NCBI GenBank assembly: GCA_037444305.1
Contig: JBBIMP010000024.1
Location: forward strand, 13,895-77,894
DNA length: 64,000 nt
Source: JBBIMP01 sp037444305
Lineage (GTDB): Bacteria; Acidobacteriota; UBA6911
Direction of reading: 5' to 3'
Made by a program: the position numbers and the translations under genes. Of the stretch, positions 52,995 to 61,816 are shown piece by piece (within the stretch, counting starts at the first letter, position 1; each line of letters starts with the position of its first letter). The notes beneath the pieces were generated by a model. The model saw nothing but the letters and a program-made list of their open reading frames with translations, was not told where the DNA came from and ran no database searches.

Positions 52995-54541
52995 GAGGTC
53001 GCCTCAGCCTCCCGCAGGATGATCCTCTTCCCGAACACCTCGCTGAAGAATTCGCTCCTGCCCGCCAGGGCCGCGCGTTCCATCGAAAGGTCGGATACGT
53101 TGCTGGCCGTCAGGACTATGTGGTCCCCGTCGCGGGAAACGGAGATGTCGGCCACCTTCTGAAGCTGGCCCTTGTCCAGCGCGTTGGCGACCCTGAGGAT
53201 GGCCGCGAGCTTTGAAACCAGCACTCGCTCGTCCCGCTCCAGCACCATGAAGGTGGGGTGGCTGCGCTGCGGCAAGGCCCGGCGGTGGTAACGCGCGATG
53301 TTGCCGATGATGTCGAGCTCGCGCTGCCGCAGTCCAAAGAGATCGGAGTGCACGATCAGGTAGTGGGAATGCTTGTGATGCGCCCGCGTGTTGAGGAACA
53401 ACCCGATGTCGTGGAGCAGCGCCGCCACCTGGAGGTAGAGCCGATGCGCGTCGCTCATCCGCTGCTCGCCGCTCAGCTCCCCGAACAGGAGATCGGACAG
53501 GTCCTTCACCCGCTCGGCATGGCCCTCGTCGTACTGGTACTTCCTCCCGAGGCTGCGCGCCGCGGACAGAATCTGGCTTGCGAGCTTTTTCAGCCGGCCC
53601 CGCTCCTTCTCGGGGGTGAGTTCGGCCAGGATGCCCGCGCGGATGCTCGCGCCGCTTACGATGACGCTCCGCGCTTTGGTTTCGCGCAGGAGCAGCAGAT
53701 AGGTCATGAGCGCGGGCACGAGCGTCTCGGCATCGAGATACGAAAGCGCATACTTGCGCACGAGCGTTTCGATCCTGCTGCGGAAGACGGATTCCACGAA
53801 CTCCTCGAACTCTTCGCGCGCGAGCACGGTGGGCGACAGGTTTCCGCGTCCTCCGCCGGCAGCCAGGGCGGCAAAGCGCACATCGCCCCCGAGGGCTATG
53901 AAATTCACCGCATCCTTCAGGGCGATGCTGCGCCGGACGTTGGCGAGGATGTTGGCGATGCGCCGTTTCACCACCCGCATCTGCTGTTCGTGCGTGGCGG
54001 TACTCGCGATGCCGGCGCGGAGCCGGATGGCGCCCAGGGGATAGGTTCCCGACTGCAGAGGTTCATTCCCCTCAATCAGAGTAATGTCCGCATTTCCGCC
54101 GCCCACCTCCACCAGGAGCGAACTCCCCTCCTGCAGTTCCGGCCCGTCCTTGAGCGTCTCCAGCACGGCCGAGTAGGTGAGGCGGTTCTCCTCGGGGCTG
54201 TCCAGGATCTGCACGTCCAGGCCGGTGCTCATGAGAACGCGGTCGAGGAACGTTTCCCTGTTGGTCGATTCCCTGACCGCGCTGGTAGCCACCGCCCGGT
54301 AACGCAGGACGCCGTAGGTATCCATCACCCTTTTGAAGTCCTGGAGGACGCCGCAGGCGGCCCGAATGGACTCTTCGCTCAGAACGCCGTCGGTGAAGGC
54401 GTCCTTGCCAAGCTGGACGCCCTTTTTCAGCGATTCCAGCGGAAGGACCTGCCCGTCGCTCCTCACTTCCGCAACGTCCATCCGTATGGCGCTGGATCCG
54501 ATATCGATGGCTGCGATCACTGTGGTCAGGGCTTTGCTCAT
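52991..54541 (-). CDS. ppx: Exopolyphosphatase/GppA-type phosphatase with HD domain
   Basis: 516 aa. N-terminal Ppx/GppA actin-like fold: TVIAAIDIGSSAIRMDVAEV, SSLLVEVGGGNADITLIEGN. A C-terminal HD-type region (~325-510) contains YLQVAALLHDIGLFLNTRAH and HKHSHYLI. It removes terminal phosphates from polyphosphate or acts on pppGpp; the two cannot be separated by sequence alone. Its stop overlaps the ppk1 start by 4 bases, so breakdown and synthesis are co-transcribed. Confidence 0.9.
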   Translation of the reverse strand: MSKALTTVIAAIDIGSSAIRMDVAEVRSDGQVLPLESLKKGVQLGKDAFTDGVLSEESIRAACGVLQDFKRVMDTYGVLRYRAVATSAVRESTNRETFLDRVLMSTGLDVQILDSPEENRLTYSAVLETLKDGPELQEGSSLLVEVGGGNADITLIEGNEPLQSGTYPLGAIRLRAGIASTATHEQQMRVVKRRIANILANVRRSIALKDAVNFIALGGDVRFAALAAGGGRGNLSPTVLAREEFEEFVESVFRSRIETLVRKYALSYLDAETLVPALMTYLLLLRETKARSVIVSGASIRAGILAELTPEKERGRLKKLASQILSAARSLGRKYQYDEGHAERVKDLSDLLFGELSGEQRMSDAHRLYLQVAALLHDIGLFLNTRAHHKHSHYLIVHSDLFGLRQRELDIIGNIARYHRRALPQRSHPTFMVLERDERVLVSKLAAILRVANALDKGQLQKVADISVSRDGDHIVLTASNVSDLSMERAALAGRSEFFSEVFGKRIILREAEATS

Positions 54542-54790
54542 GGCGTTCTGGCTATTTTACACCGATCCGCACACCCTGCGCCGCCGGAACCCATGAAAAT
54601 CCCAATGACGGGACGCGGCACAGGCAGTCGCCGGTCTCAATTGCGGCTTTCCTCGGCTGCAGCCCCCCCTGTGCGCCGTTTCCCACAGGAAGCGACGGCT
54701 GCCGGGCTGCGCCCGGCGGCGCCCTACGGCTTGATCCCGCAGGCATGGAATGATAAATAATCCGCATAGACCGTTCGCCCGGAAAACAAA

Positions 54791-55771
54791 ATGACCTCTG
54801 CCCGCCTTGAAAACGAAATGGCATTCGTGCGCAGGATTCTTCGCCACCGGACAAGCGTGTTCCTGGGCGAATTGTCTGCGCTGAAGCGCCATTCCGGCAG
54901 CGAGGCCGTCCACGACACCCGGGTGCAGTCCAGGCGGTTGCGGGCGGCCCTGGACGCCTTCCGGGATCTTTTCGAGCCGGCGGCCTGGGATGCCGCCTAC
55001 GCTGCCGTGGCCCTTATAACCAGGAAGCTCGGCAAACCGCGGGAAACAGGCGTTATGCTCTCCCTGGTGAACGAACTGGGCTCGGCCGACAGCCTTGCCG
55101 ACAACCTCTGCCGCGAATACCTGGCCGAAAGGCTGAGGCGGAAGCTTACGAAACAGGAGAAGCAGCTCAGGAAATGGCTCGCCACGGCAAGCACCCGGGA
55201 AGTGGGATCGAAGGTCAGGGCGATCGCGGCGGGCACGCCCAGGCATGCCGGCAGCGCGGGAAAACGGTCGCAGGTGGATCCTCGGGCGGCGCTTGCCGCA
55301 CGAGCCCGGAGGGTGCTGCAGGAATCCGCCGCGCCCGTCCTGGCATTCAAGCCTTCGCGCCCGTTCAGAAAAACGAAGGATGCCAGGCTGCACGCGCTCA
55401 GGATCTCGGCCAAGAGGCTCCGCTACGCCATGGAGATCTTCGACGAAATCTGGCCGGACGGGCTCCGGGGACGCATCGCCCTGGCGAAGGCGCTGCAGGA
55501 TGCCGGTGGGATCTTCCAGGACTGGTGCATCCTGTGCGACAAGCTGAAAGGGGAGGCGAAGCGGCTCAAAAAGCGGCGCAGCCGGCACCTCGGCGCGCAG
55601 GTAGGACTGCTGCTCGGCCGGGCGAAGCAGCGCAAGGCCGAATTGAAGGAGATGATCCTGCCGGCTTTGACCCAGTTCCAGACCAGTCTGCGCACCCTGG
55701 CGCACGGCGGCAGCCCGGTCCCCGCCGGGGGAAGGGCATCTCCGGGCGGCGGGAAGGGGGCGAGGAAATGA
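54791..55771 (+). CDS. CHAD-domain protein (polyphosphate-binding)
   Basis: 326 aa. Two CHAD halves, each with its basic His/Arg helix: AVHDTRVQSRRLRAALDAF near residue 40 and DARLHALRISAKRLRYAMEI near residue 200. Conserved His and many Lys/Arg line the channel that binds polyphosphate. The middle ~120-190 is a poorly conserved basic linker. It is transcribed divergently from ppx-ppk1 and overlaps sixA, so a role in polyphosphate granules or signalling is expected. Confidence 0.9.
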   Translation: MTSARLENEMAFVRRILRHRTSVFLGELSALKRHSGSEAVHDTRVQSRRLRAALDAFRDLFEPAAWDAAYAAVALITRKLGKPRETGVMLSLVNELGSADSLADNLCREYLAERLRRKLTKQEKQLRKWLATASTREVGSKVRAIAAGTPRHAGSAGKRSQVDPRAALAARARRVLQESAAPVLAFKPSRPFRKTKDARLHALRISAKRLRYAMEIFDEIWPDGLRGRIALAKALQDAGGIFQDWCILCDKLKGEAKRLKKRRSRHLGAQVGLLLGRAKQRKAELKEMILPALTQFQTSLRTLAHGGSPVPAGGRASPGGGKGARK

Positions 55772-56274
55772 TCCTTTACGTCGTGAGACATGCCATAGCG
55801 GTGCCCAGGGAGCAGGAGCGCTTTGCGGATTCCGAGAGGCCGCTCACCTCAAAGGGCCTCGCGCGAATGCGCAAGGCCGCCGCGGGGATGAAGAGAATCG
55901 GCGTGGCGCCGGCGGTGGTGCTGAGCAGCCCCTGGGTCAGGGCCCGCCAGACGGCGGAGATCCTGGTCGAAGCGCTGGATCCCCGGCCGGAACTGGAGTT
56001 GACCGGTCTGCTGGCTCCGCCGGCGGATCGTTCCCTGCTTTATGACCGGCTGAGGGACGCGGCACGGGTGAAGCGGATCATGCTGGTCGGGCACCAGCCC
56101 TCGCTGGGCGAAATTGCCGGCGAGATCGCCTGGGGCTCGCCGGAACGGTTCGTGTATCTGAAAAAAGGGAGCCTGTGTGTCCTCGAAGTACAGCGCCTGG
56201 TCCCTCCCCCGCAGGGCCGCATGGTGTCCTTAATCCCGCCGGCGGTTCTCCGGAAGATCGGCAACGCCCGGTAG
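55768..56274 (+). CDS. sixA: SixA-type phosphohistidine phosphatase
   Basis: 168 aa from the ATG at 55768, overlapping the CHAD stop (ATGA). Histidine-phosphatase motif LYVVRHAIAVPREQERFADS at the N-terminus, SSPWVRARQTAEILVEAL in the middle and the second catalytic His in MLVGHQPSLGEIAGEIA. It removes phosphate from phosphohistidine on proteins. SixA and CHAD genes are often neighbours. Here they form a two-gene operon next to ppk1. Confidence 0.9.
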   Translation: MILYVVRHAIAVPREQERFADSERPLTSKGLARMRKAAAGMKRIGVAPAVVLSSPWVRARQTAEILVEALDPRPELELTGLLAPPADRSLLYDRLRDAARVKRIMLVGHQPSLGEIAGEIAWGSPERFVYLKKGSLCVLEVQRLVPPPQGRMVSLIPPAVLRKIGNAR

Positions 56275-56380
56275 CTCCAAAGCTGGAAATACCGACGAAC
56301 ATCGTGCGTGATAGGACCGGCGGACGGATGTGGCGCCGGGAGACCTGCCTCTCCCTGTTTCTTCAAAGCCCAACAAGGAA

Positions 56381-56411
56381 CGGCCCGTGGCGCTCACGGC
56401 GCCACGGGCCG
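56381..56411 (-). terminator. Strong hairpin, terminator of the small membrane-protein gene
   Basis: A perfect 13-bp GC-rich stem (CGGCCCGTGGCGC / GCGCCACGGGCCG) with a 5-base loop, 28 bases beyond the small gene's stop. On the minus strand it is followed by TTCCTTGTTGG, a T-rich tract. It could also end the sixA transcript from the other side. Confidence 0.6.
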
Positions 56412-56439
56412 GATCCCGATCGGAATTCCCGGGGGAGTC

Positions 56440-56559
56440 CTAGTTGATCTTCATGGTGTGAACGGGATTCGGTTTCTTACTGATGCGCTTCTGCCGCAGC
56501 ACCGCCAGGATTGCTGCCACTCCAAAGAGACCGCCGACCACTGCTATCTGAAATACCAT
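56440..56559 (-). CDS. Very small single-helix membrane protein (39 aa)
   Basis: 39 codons from the ATG at 56559 with GAGGAGAAG a few bases upstream. One hydrophobic helix (FQIAVVGGLFGVAAILAVL) is followed by a basic tail (RQKRISKKPNP and on to HTMKIN). An in-frame upstream ATG at 56577 would add MKRRRR, but the ribosome site supports 56559. It has a consensus-like promoter (56615-56643) and a terminator (56381-56411), so it looks like a true monocistronic gene. The basic side is predicted to be cytoplasmic. No family is recognised. Confidence 0.6.
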   Translation of the reverse strand: MVFQIAVVGGLFGVAAILAVLRQKRISKKPNPVHTMKIN

Positions 56560-56614
56560 TCGTCTTCTCCTCTTCATCAAGCGGGGCCCTGAGCCCTCCG
56601 CAAAATAGAAGCGC

Positions 56615-56643
56615 ACATTACAGACTTATAATGTGTTAGTCAA
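56615..56643 (-). promoter_or_regulatory. Promoter of the small membrane-protein gene, with overlapping palindrome
   Basis: Minus strand: TTGACT (complement of 56638-56643), 17-base spacer, TAATGT (complement of 56615-56620). An inverted repeat ACATTA-N8-TAATGT at 56615-56634 covers the -10 and spacer, the arrangement expected of a repressor operator. Confidence 0.45.
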
Positions 56644-56693
56644 TCTTAATTTTTCAAAAATCGAACACCCGCCAAACTTCCCGGGGGGAGGCG

Positions 56694-57923
56694 CTAGCGG
56701 TAGACAAAGACCTCCAGCGAAAGGTCACGCTCGGTGCCGGCGGTTATGACCTCGGCGATGCGGATCTTGACGAACCGTCCAAGCGCGGTGCGCACGGCAA
56801 AGACCATCTGGTTGGCCAGGTTGGGCGAGCCATCGCTAAGATCGACGGGATTGGGGGTATAGGAAAGCCCGCGCAGGAATTCCTGGGTAACATCGTTGTC
56901 GAACTGGGAAGTGTTGCGCACGCCGATGAGGGCTATTCCCGCTCCCTGCCGCGGGACCAGGCGGCGCGAGGTGGCGCTCACGGTCTCGTAGAGCAGGTCC
57001 CAGGGGATCTGGTCGTCCTCGTTCAGGAAGTAGTCGGAGACGGGCACGTCGGCATCCAGGGGATATCCCTGGCGCAGGTAGAGGTAGGTATTGCGCCGCA
57101 GAGAATCCGCGTAGGCGGGCACCATCGTGGCGTACTGCACCCCGCTGGGAGTGGGGCTCTGCAGCAGGGCCAGGATGGACACCGGCCTGTCGGAATAGCC
57201 GAGCACCATCCCCCGGAAGTTGGCCAGACCGGGAAAGAAGCTCGCATCGTTCAGGAAGCGGGCGGCCTGGCCTCGGGCGGACAGCGAGAAGTTCGTTGTT
57301 CCCGCCCTCGAGGCCGCGCCGGAAAGAGGCGTGGTCGCGCTCCACAGTTCGAGCGTCACCTGGTTCTGCTGTTCGGAGAGGTTCACGATCGCCAGACCGG
57401 TGAGCAGGTTCTGCGAGACGGCCATTTCCGCCGGGAATACCCAGACGAGCGTGGGCGCGCCGACCGGAACGCTGACGGTGTCGATGGTGCTTCCGCCCTT
57501 GAGCACCTCGTAAAAGACCGTCAGTGCGATCTGGTAGTCCTCGGCGTATACGGTCGAACCCTCCAGGTTGCGCACGATCGCATACCCGGCCTCGAGCGCC
57601 CCGGCGCCGGTCGTTTCTATGCGCTGGGTCTGGAACGGTCCGAGATTCAAAGCGATTTCGCTGACGTTCCCCTGGCCTGTCGGCACCTGCCATGGGGCGC
57701 CGTTCTGCCGGAAAAACAGGACCTTCACCTTTGTGAGCCGGGTCGAGGGATCCGGGCCGAGGTTCGTGATGTCGATTTTGGTGCGGAACGTCGTGCCGTC
57801 GCCCCCCGCCCCGTTTACGAACTGAGGTATGACCTTGTCGCCGAAAGCATGAGCCGGATCCGCCGGAAGGACCGCCAGAACCGCCACGAGTGATGCAAGA
57901 AAGCAAATCCACCTGGTCGTCAT
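56694..57923 (-). CDS. Secreted beta-rich protein, related repeat type
   Basis: 409 aa with a signal peptide (RWICFLASLVAVLAVLPADP, then AHA). The mature protein is built of strands. Residues ~160-275 resemble the repeat unit of the protein at 2605-4965: LLTGLAIVNLSEQQNQVTLE, a GQAARFL segment, then FRGMVLGYSDRPVSILALL. The N-terminal part (KVIPQFVNGAGGDGTTFRTK) is typical of exported proteins in this group. No catalytic motif is seen. It is probably outer-surface or extracellular. Confidence 0.7.
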   Translation of the reverse strand: MTTRWICFLASLVAVLAVLPADPAHAFGDKVIPQFVNGAGGDGTTFRTKIDITNLGPDPSTRLTKVKVLFFRQNGAPWQVPTGQGNVSEIALNLGPFQTQRIETTGAGALEAGYAIVRNLEGSTVYAEDYQIALTVFYEVLKGGSTIDTVSVPVGAPTLVWVFPAEMAVSQNLLTGLAIVNLSEQQNQVTLELWSATTPLSGAASRAGTTNFSLSARGQAARFLNDASFFPGLANFRGMVLGYSDRPVSILALLQSPTPSGVQYATMVPAYADSLRRNTYLYLRQGYPLDADVPVSDYFLNEDDQIPWDLLYETVSATSRRLVPRQGAGIALIGVRNTSQFDNDVTQEFLRGLSYTPNPVDLSDGSPNLANQMVFAVRTALGRFVKIRIAEVITAGTERDLSLEVFVYR

Positions 57924-58040
57924 GAGATTCTCCGCTCCTCCGCCATCTACAGACTGAAACCGCCCCGCTGCGGTTCAATAATAATACGCCCGCCGTGTTA
58001 GAATCCGCGTGGATGAATCATCCAAACGAGGAGGCCCTTT

Positions 58041-59357
58041 ATGCACAGCACGAAACGGACCGTCATTTCCCTCTTCCCGGCACTGTTCCTGCTGGTTTCG
58101 CTCGCGCCCGCCCAGGAACGCATCCTGACACATCGGGAGCAGGCGGGACTGCAGCGTACGTGGATTGAAAAGCGATTTGCCACCATTCTCCCGGACCTGA
58201 TGCGTCGCGAGGGGATCGACATGTGGATCATCGTGAGCCGCGAATACAACGATGACCCGGTCTTCCGGTCCATGGCGCCGGCCACGACGTTCGCCTCCAG
58301 GCGCCGCACCATCCTGGTGTTCCATGACCTGGGACCCGGAAAGGGGGTCGAACGCCTCTCCATCGGCCGCTTCGACTACGACGGGCTGTTCACCGTGGTG
58401 AAGACCCACAACGACGCGCAGTGGGAAGGGCTTCGAAAGGTGGTGGAGGAGCGAAAGCCCGCGACCATCGGGATCAACACCTCGGAGCTGTTCGCGCACG
58501 CGGATGGGCTCTCGGCCAATGAAAAGGAGAACCTCTTGCGTGCCTTGGGAACCGAGTACTCGGGCCGCTTGAAATCGGCGGAAAAGCTGGCCGTGGGCTG
58601 GCTGGAGATCAAGCTGCCCGAGGAAACCGATGCCTACAGAAATGCCATGCGCGTCGCCCACCAGATCATCGCCGAAGCCTTCTCCAACCGCGTCATCACG
58701 CCCGGCGTGACCACGACGGAAGACGTGACCTGGTGGATGCGACAGCGCACGGCGGAGATGGGCCTGGGACTCTGGTTTCACCCTTCGGTCACGATCTGGC
58801 GCAAGGGCGGCCTGCCGCCCAATACGCCGCCGGCAGCGCGCGTGATCCAGCGCGGAGACATGCTCCACTGCGACTTCGGCATCGTCTACATGGGCTTTGC
58901 CACCGATACGCAGCACAACGCCTATGTGCTCCTGCCGCACGAGACCGACGCTCCCGAGGGGCTCAAGGAGGGACTGAAGGCGGGAAACCGGCTGCAGGAC
59001 ATCACCATGGACTATGCCCGGGCAGGGGTGAGCGGCAACGCCGCGCTTGCCGGCGCCCTCGCCAAGGCGCGCGCCGAGGGGCTGAAGCCGATGATCTACT
59101 GCCATCCGGTCGGCTACCACGGCCACGCAGCCGGGCCCCCGATCGGCATGACCGACTACCAGGAAGGAGTGCCCGGCCGGGGGGAGTGGCTCATGCAGCC
59201 CGACACCTGGCATGCCATAGAGCTGAATGTCACCCACACCGTCAAGGAATGGGATAATCAGGAGGTGCGGTTCTCGCTTGAGGAAGATGCGCTGTTGACA
59301 GCGTCGGGCTGGCAGTGGATCCACGGGCGCCAACTCAAGTTTTATCTGATTCGCTGA
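58041..59357 (+). CDS. M24-family metallopeptidase (Xaa-Pro aminopeptidase-like), exported
   Basis: 438 aa with AGGAGG before the ATG and a signal peptide (VISLFPALFLLVSLAPAQ). The C-terminal pita-bread domain has all five metal ligands: Asp in HCDFGIVY and FATDTQHN, His in CHPVGYHGHAAG, Glu in AIELNVTH and in VRFSLEEDALL. The N-terminal ~190 residues are the creatinase-type domain. It would cleave X-Pro or related peptides outside the cytoplasm. Confidence 0.88.
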   Translation: MHSTKRTVISLFPALFLLVSLAPAQERILTHREQAGLQRTWIEKRFATILPDLMRREGIDMWIIVSREYNDDPVFRSMAPATTFASRRRTILVFHDLGPGKGVERLSIGRFDYDGLFTVVKTHNDAQWEGLRKVVEERKPATIGINTSELFAHADGLSANEKENLLRALGTEYSGRLKSAEKLAVGWLEIKLPEETDAYRNAMRVAHQIIAEAFSNRVITPGVTTTEDVTWWMRQRTAEMGLGLWFHPSVTIWRKGGLPPNTPPAARVIQRGDMLHCDFGIVYMGFATDTQHNAYVLLPHETDAPEGLKEGLKAGNRLQDITMDYARAGVSGNAALAGALAKARAEGLKPMIYCHPVGYHGHAAGPPIGMTDYQEGVPGRGEWLMQPDTWHAIELNVTHTVKEWDNQEVRFSLEEDALLTASGWQWIHGRQLKFYLIR

Positions 59358-59443
59358 AACGAAAGGCGTGAAAAAGCAGGCACAAAGGGCACGAATTGGG
59401 GTGGCATCCACCCAACGAACGTGGTAGCTTAGGTGAACAAAAG

Positions 59444-61816
59444 GTGAACAGGACGCCGCTGCACCCAACTCGTCGAGGCAAAACCGGTCTGGCAGACCTC
59501 AGGGAAATCGTGGAGGATCTTTCTTCGCGCGATTCCTCGTCCGAGGTAGTCACCGCGGTCCGGCATCTCCCGGCGCGCGATGCGGTCTGGGCGCCGATGC
59601 CGGCCTGGATCCGGCCGCCGCTGGCCGAAGCCTACCGCGCCAAGGGAGTGGTCCAGCTGTACTCCCACCAGGCCGAGGCGGCAGAAAGGGTGCGCAGCGG
59701 GAAAAACATCGTGGTCATCACCCCGACGGCTTCGGGCAAAACCCTGTGCTACAACCTGCCCATTCTCAACGCCGTCCTCGAGAATCCGGACACCCGGGCC
59801 CTGTACCTGTTCCCCACCAAGGCCCTGGCGCAGGACCAGCTGGGGGAGCTGCAGGACCTGGGGACGAGGCTGAGGGACGTATTCGGTGTCTTCACCTACG
59901 ACGGCGATACGCCGTCCGACGCCCGGGCCGCAATCCGCCGGCAGGGCCACATCGTCCTTACGAATCCCGACATGCTGCACACCGGGATCCTGCCCCACCA
60001 CACCAAGTGGACCCGCCTGTTCGAGAACCTGAGGTACATCGTGATCGATGAGCTGCACATGTACCGCGGGGTGTTCGGCAGCCACCTGGCGAACGTCCTC
60101 CGGCGCCTGCGGAGAATCGCCTCGTTCTACGGAAGGGCGCCGCAGGTGATCTGCTGTTCGGCCACCATCGCGAATCCGGGCGAACTTGCGCGCCGGCTGC
60201 TGGAAACCGAGGTGGAGGTGCTGGCTGCGGACGGGGCGCCGGCCGCGCAGAAGTACTTCATCTTCTACAATCCCCCCGTCGTCAACCGCTTCCTCGGCAT
60301 CCGGCGCAGCTACATCAACGAGTCCTACCGCCTGGCCCAGCAGTTCATCCAGCGCGGACTGCAGACGATCGTGTTTGCCAACTCCCGGCTTCACACGGAG
60401 GTGCTGCTCACCTATCTCAGGCAGGCCAATCCGCAGCCCCCCGGCTCCCCCGAGACCGTGCGCGGCTACCGCGGCGGGTACCTGCCGCTGGAGCGGCGCG
60501 AGATCGAGCGCGGCCTGCGCGACGGCCGGCTCCGGGCGGTCGTGGCCACCAACGCGCTCGAGCTGGGGATAGACATCGGCTCGCTCGACATCTCCGTGAT
60601 GGCGGGCTACCCGGGGACCGTGGCCTCGACCTGGCAGAGGGCCGGGCGGGCGGGGCGGCGGAGCGGGACCTCGTGCGCCGTCCTGGTGGCCTCCTCCCGC
60701 CCCCTGGACCAGTTCATTGTCAAGCACCCGGAGTATTTCTTCGAGAGCTCGCCCGAGAGCGCCTTCATCCAGCCGGACAATCTCGAGATTCTGGTGAACC
60801 ACCTCAAGTGCGCCGCTTTCGAGCTCCCGCTCTCCGATGAAGATGCCTTCGGCGCGGTCGACGTGCCGGATCTCTGCGCGCGGCTGGCCGAGGCCGGCTA
60901 CCTGCATCGCAGCGGGGAGAACTGGCACTGGACCCAGGAAGCCTACCCGGCCGACACCGTGAGCCTGCGCTCGGTCACCTCCGACAACTTCGTGATCATC
61001 GACGAAACCGATGCGCCCGAGGTGATCGGCGAGGTGGACTTCTCCAGCGCCCTCACCACCGTGCATCCCAAGGCCATATACATCCATGGCGGTCAGCAGT
61101 ATCACGTCGAGCGGCTCGACTTCGACCAGCGGAAGGCCTACGTGCGGCGCGTCGACGTGGACCACTTCACCCAGGCAATCCGCTACACGCAGATAAAGAC
61201 GCTCGAGGTTGCCGCCGAGGATCCCGTTCCGGGACCCGCGGTCAGGGCCCATGGGGACGTGCTGGTCCGCTCGCAGGTGGTCGGCTTCAAGAAGATCAAG
61301 TTCTTCACGCTGGAGAACGTCGGTTCCGGCAAGCTGGAGCTTCCCGAGAACGAAATGCACACCACCGCCTATTCGGTCACACTCGACCGGGAGCTGCTCG
61401 AGTCCCTGCCCTTCACGATCTCCGAGCGCCAGGACGGGCTGTTCGGACTGCTGCATGCGCTGGAATCGATCGCCTGCCTCCTGCTGATGTGCGACCGCAT
61501 GGACCTCGGCGCAACGATCGGGGAGGGGGTTGCGGAAGAAGGGGATGTTCCCCGGGACGCCCTGGCCGCACTGGCAGATCCGCGGTCCGGCGAGTACTTC
61601 CGGCCCACCCTCTACCTCTACGATGCCTACCCGGGCGGGATAGGCCTGAGCGAACCCTTGTTTCACTTCCACGGCCGCCTCATGGACAGGACCCTGGAGC
61701 TGATCCGGGAATGCGCCTGCGAAAAGGGCTGCCCCTCCTGCGTCGGCCCGGCCGGGGAGACCGGCGACAGGGCCAAGGAGGCCGCACTGAAAATCCTCGA
61801 ACTGCTGGCGCAGTGA
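59444..61816 (+). CDS. mrfA: MrfA/YprA-type DEXH-box helicase with C-terminal zinc motif
   Basis: 790 aa from a GTG at 59444 with AGG-rich sequence upstream; a TTG at 59396 adds 16 residues. Helicase motifs: VITPTASGKTLCYNLPILNA (I), VIDELHMYRG (II, DELH), CCSATIANPGELA (III), VVATNALELGIDIGSLDISV (V), WQRAGRAGRRSGTS (VI). The C-terminal DUF1998-like region ends in four Cys, CACEKGCPSC. In Bacillus, MrfA works with the MrfB nuclease to repair mitomycin-type DNA damage. The next gene is MrfB-like. Confidence 0.9.
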   Translation: MNRTPLHPTRRGKTGLADLREIVEDLSSRDSSSEVVTAVRHLPARDAVWAPMPAWIRPPLAEAYRAKGVVQLYSHQAEAAERVRSGKNIVVITPTASGKTLCYNLPILNAVLENPDTRALYLFPTKALAQDQLGELQDLGTRLRDVFGVFTYDGDTPSDARAAIRRQGHIVLTNPDMLHTGILPHHTKWTRLFENLRYIVIDELHMYRGVFGSHLANVLRRLRRIASFYGRAPQVICCSATIANPGELARRLLETEVEVLAADGAPAAQKYFIFYNPPVVNRFLGIRRSYINESYRLAQQFIQRGLQTIVFANSRLHTEVLLTYLRQANPQPPGSPETVRGYRGGYLPLERREIERGLRDGRLRAVVATNALELGIDIGSLDISVMAGYPGTVASTWQRAGRAGRRSGTSCAVLVASSRPLDQFIVKHPEYFFESSPESAFIQPDNLEILVNHLKCAAFELPLSDEDAFGAVDVPDLCARLAEAGYLHRSGENWHWTQEAYPADTVSLRSVTSDNFVIIDETDAPEVIGEVDFSSALTTVHPKAIYIHGGQQYHVERLDFDQRKAYVRRVDVDHFTQAIRYTQIKTLEVAAEDPVPGPAVRAHGDVLVRSQVVGFKKIKFFTLENVGSGKLELPENEMHTTAYSVTLDRELLESLPFTISERQDGLFGLLHALESIACLLLMCDRMDLGATIGEGVAEEGDVPRDALAALADPRSGEYFRPTLYLYDAYPGGIGLSEPLFHFHGRLMDRTLELIRECACEKGCPSCVGPAGETGDRAKEAALKILELLAQ

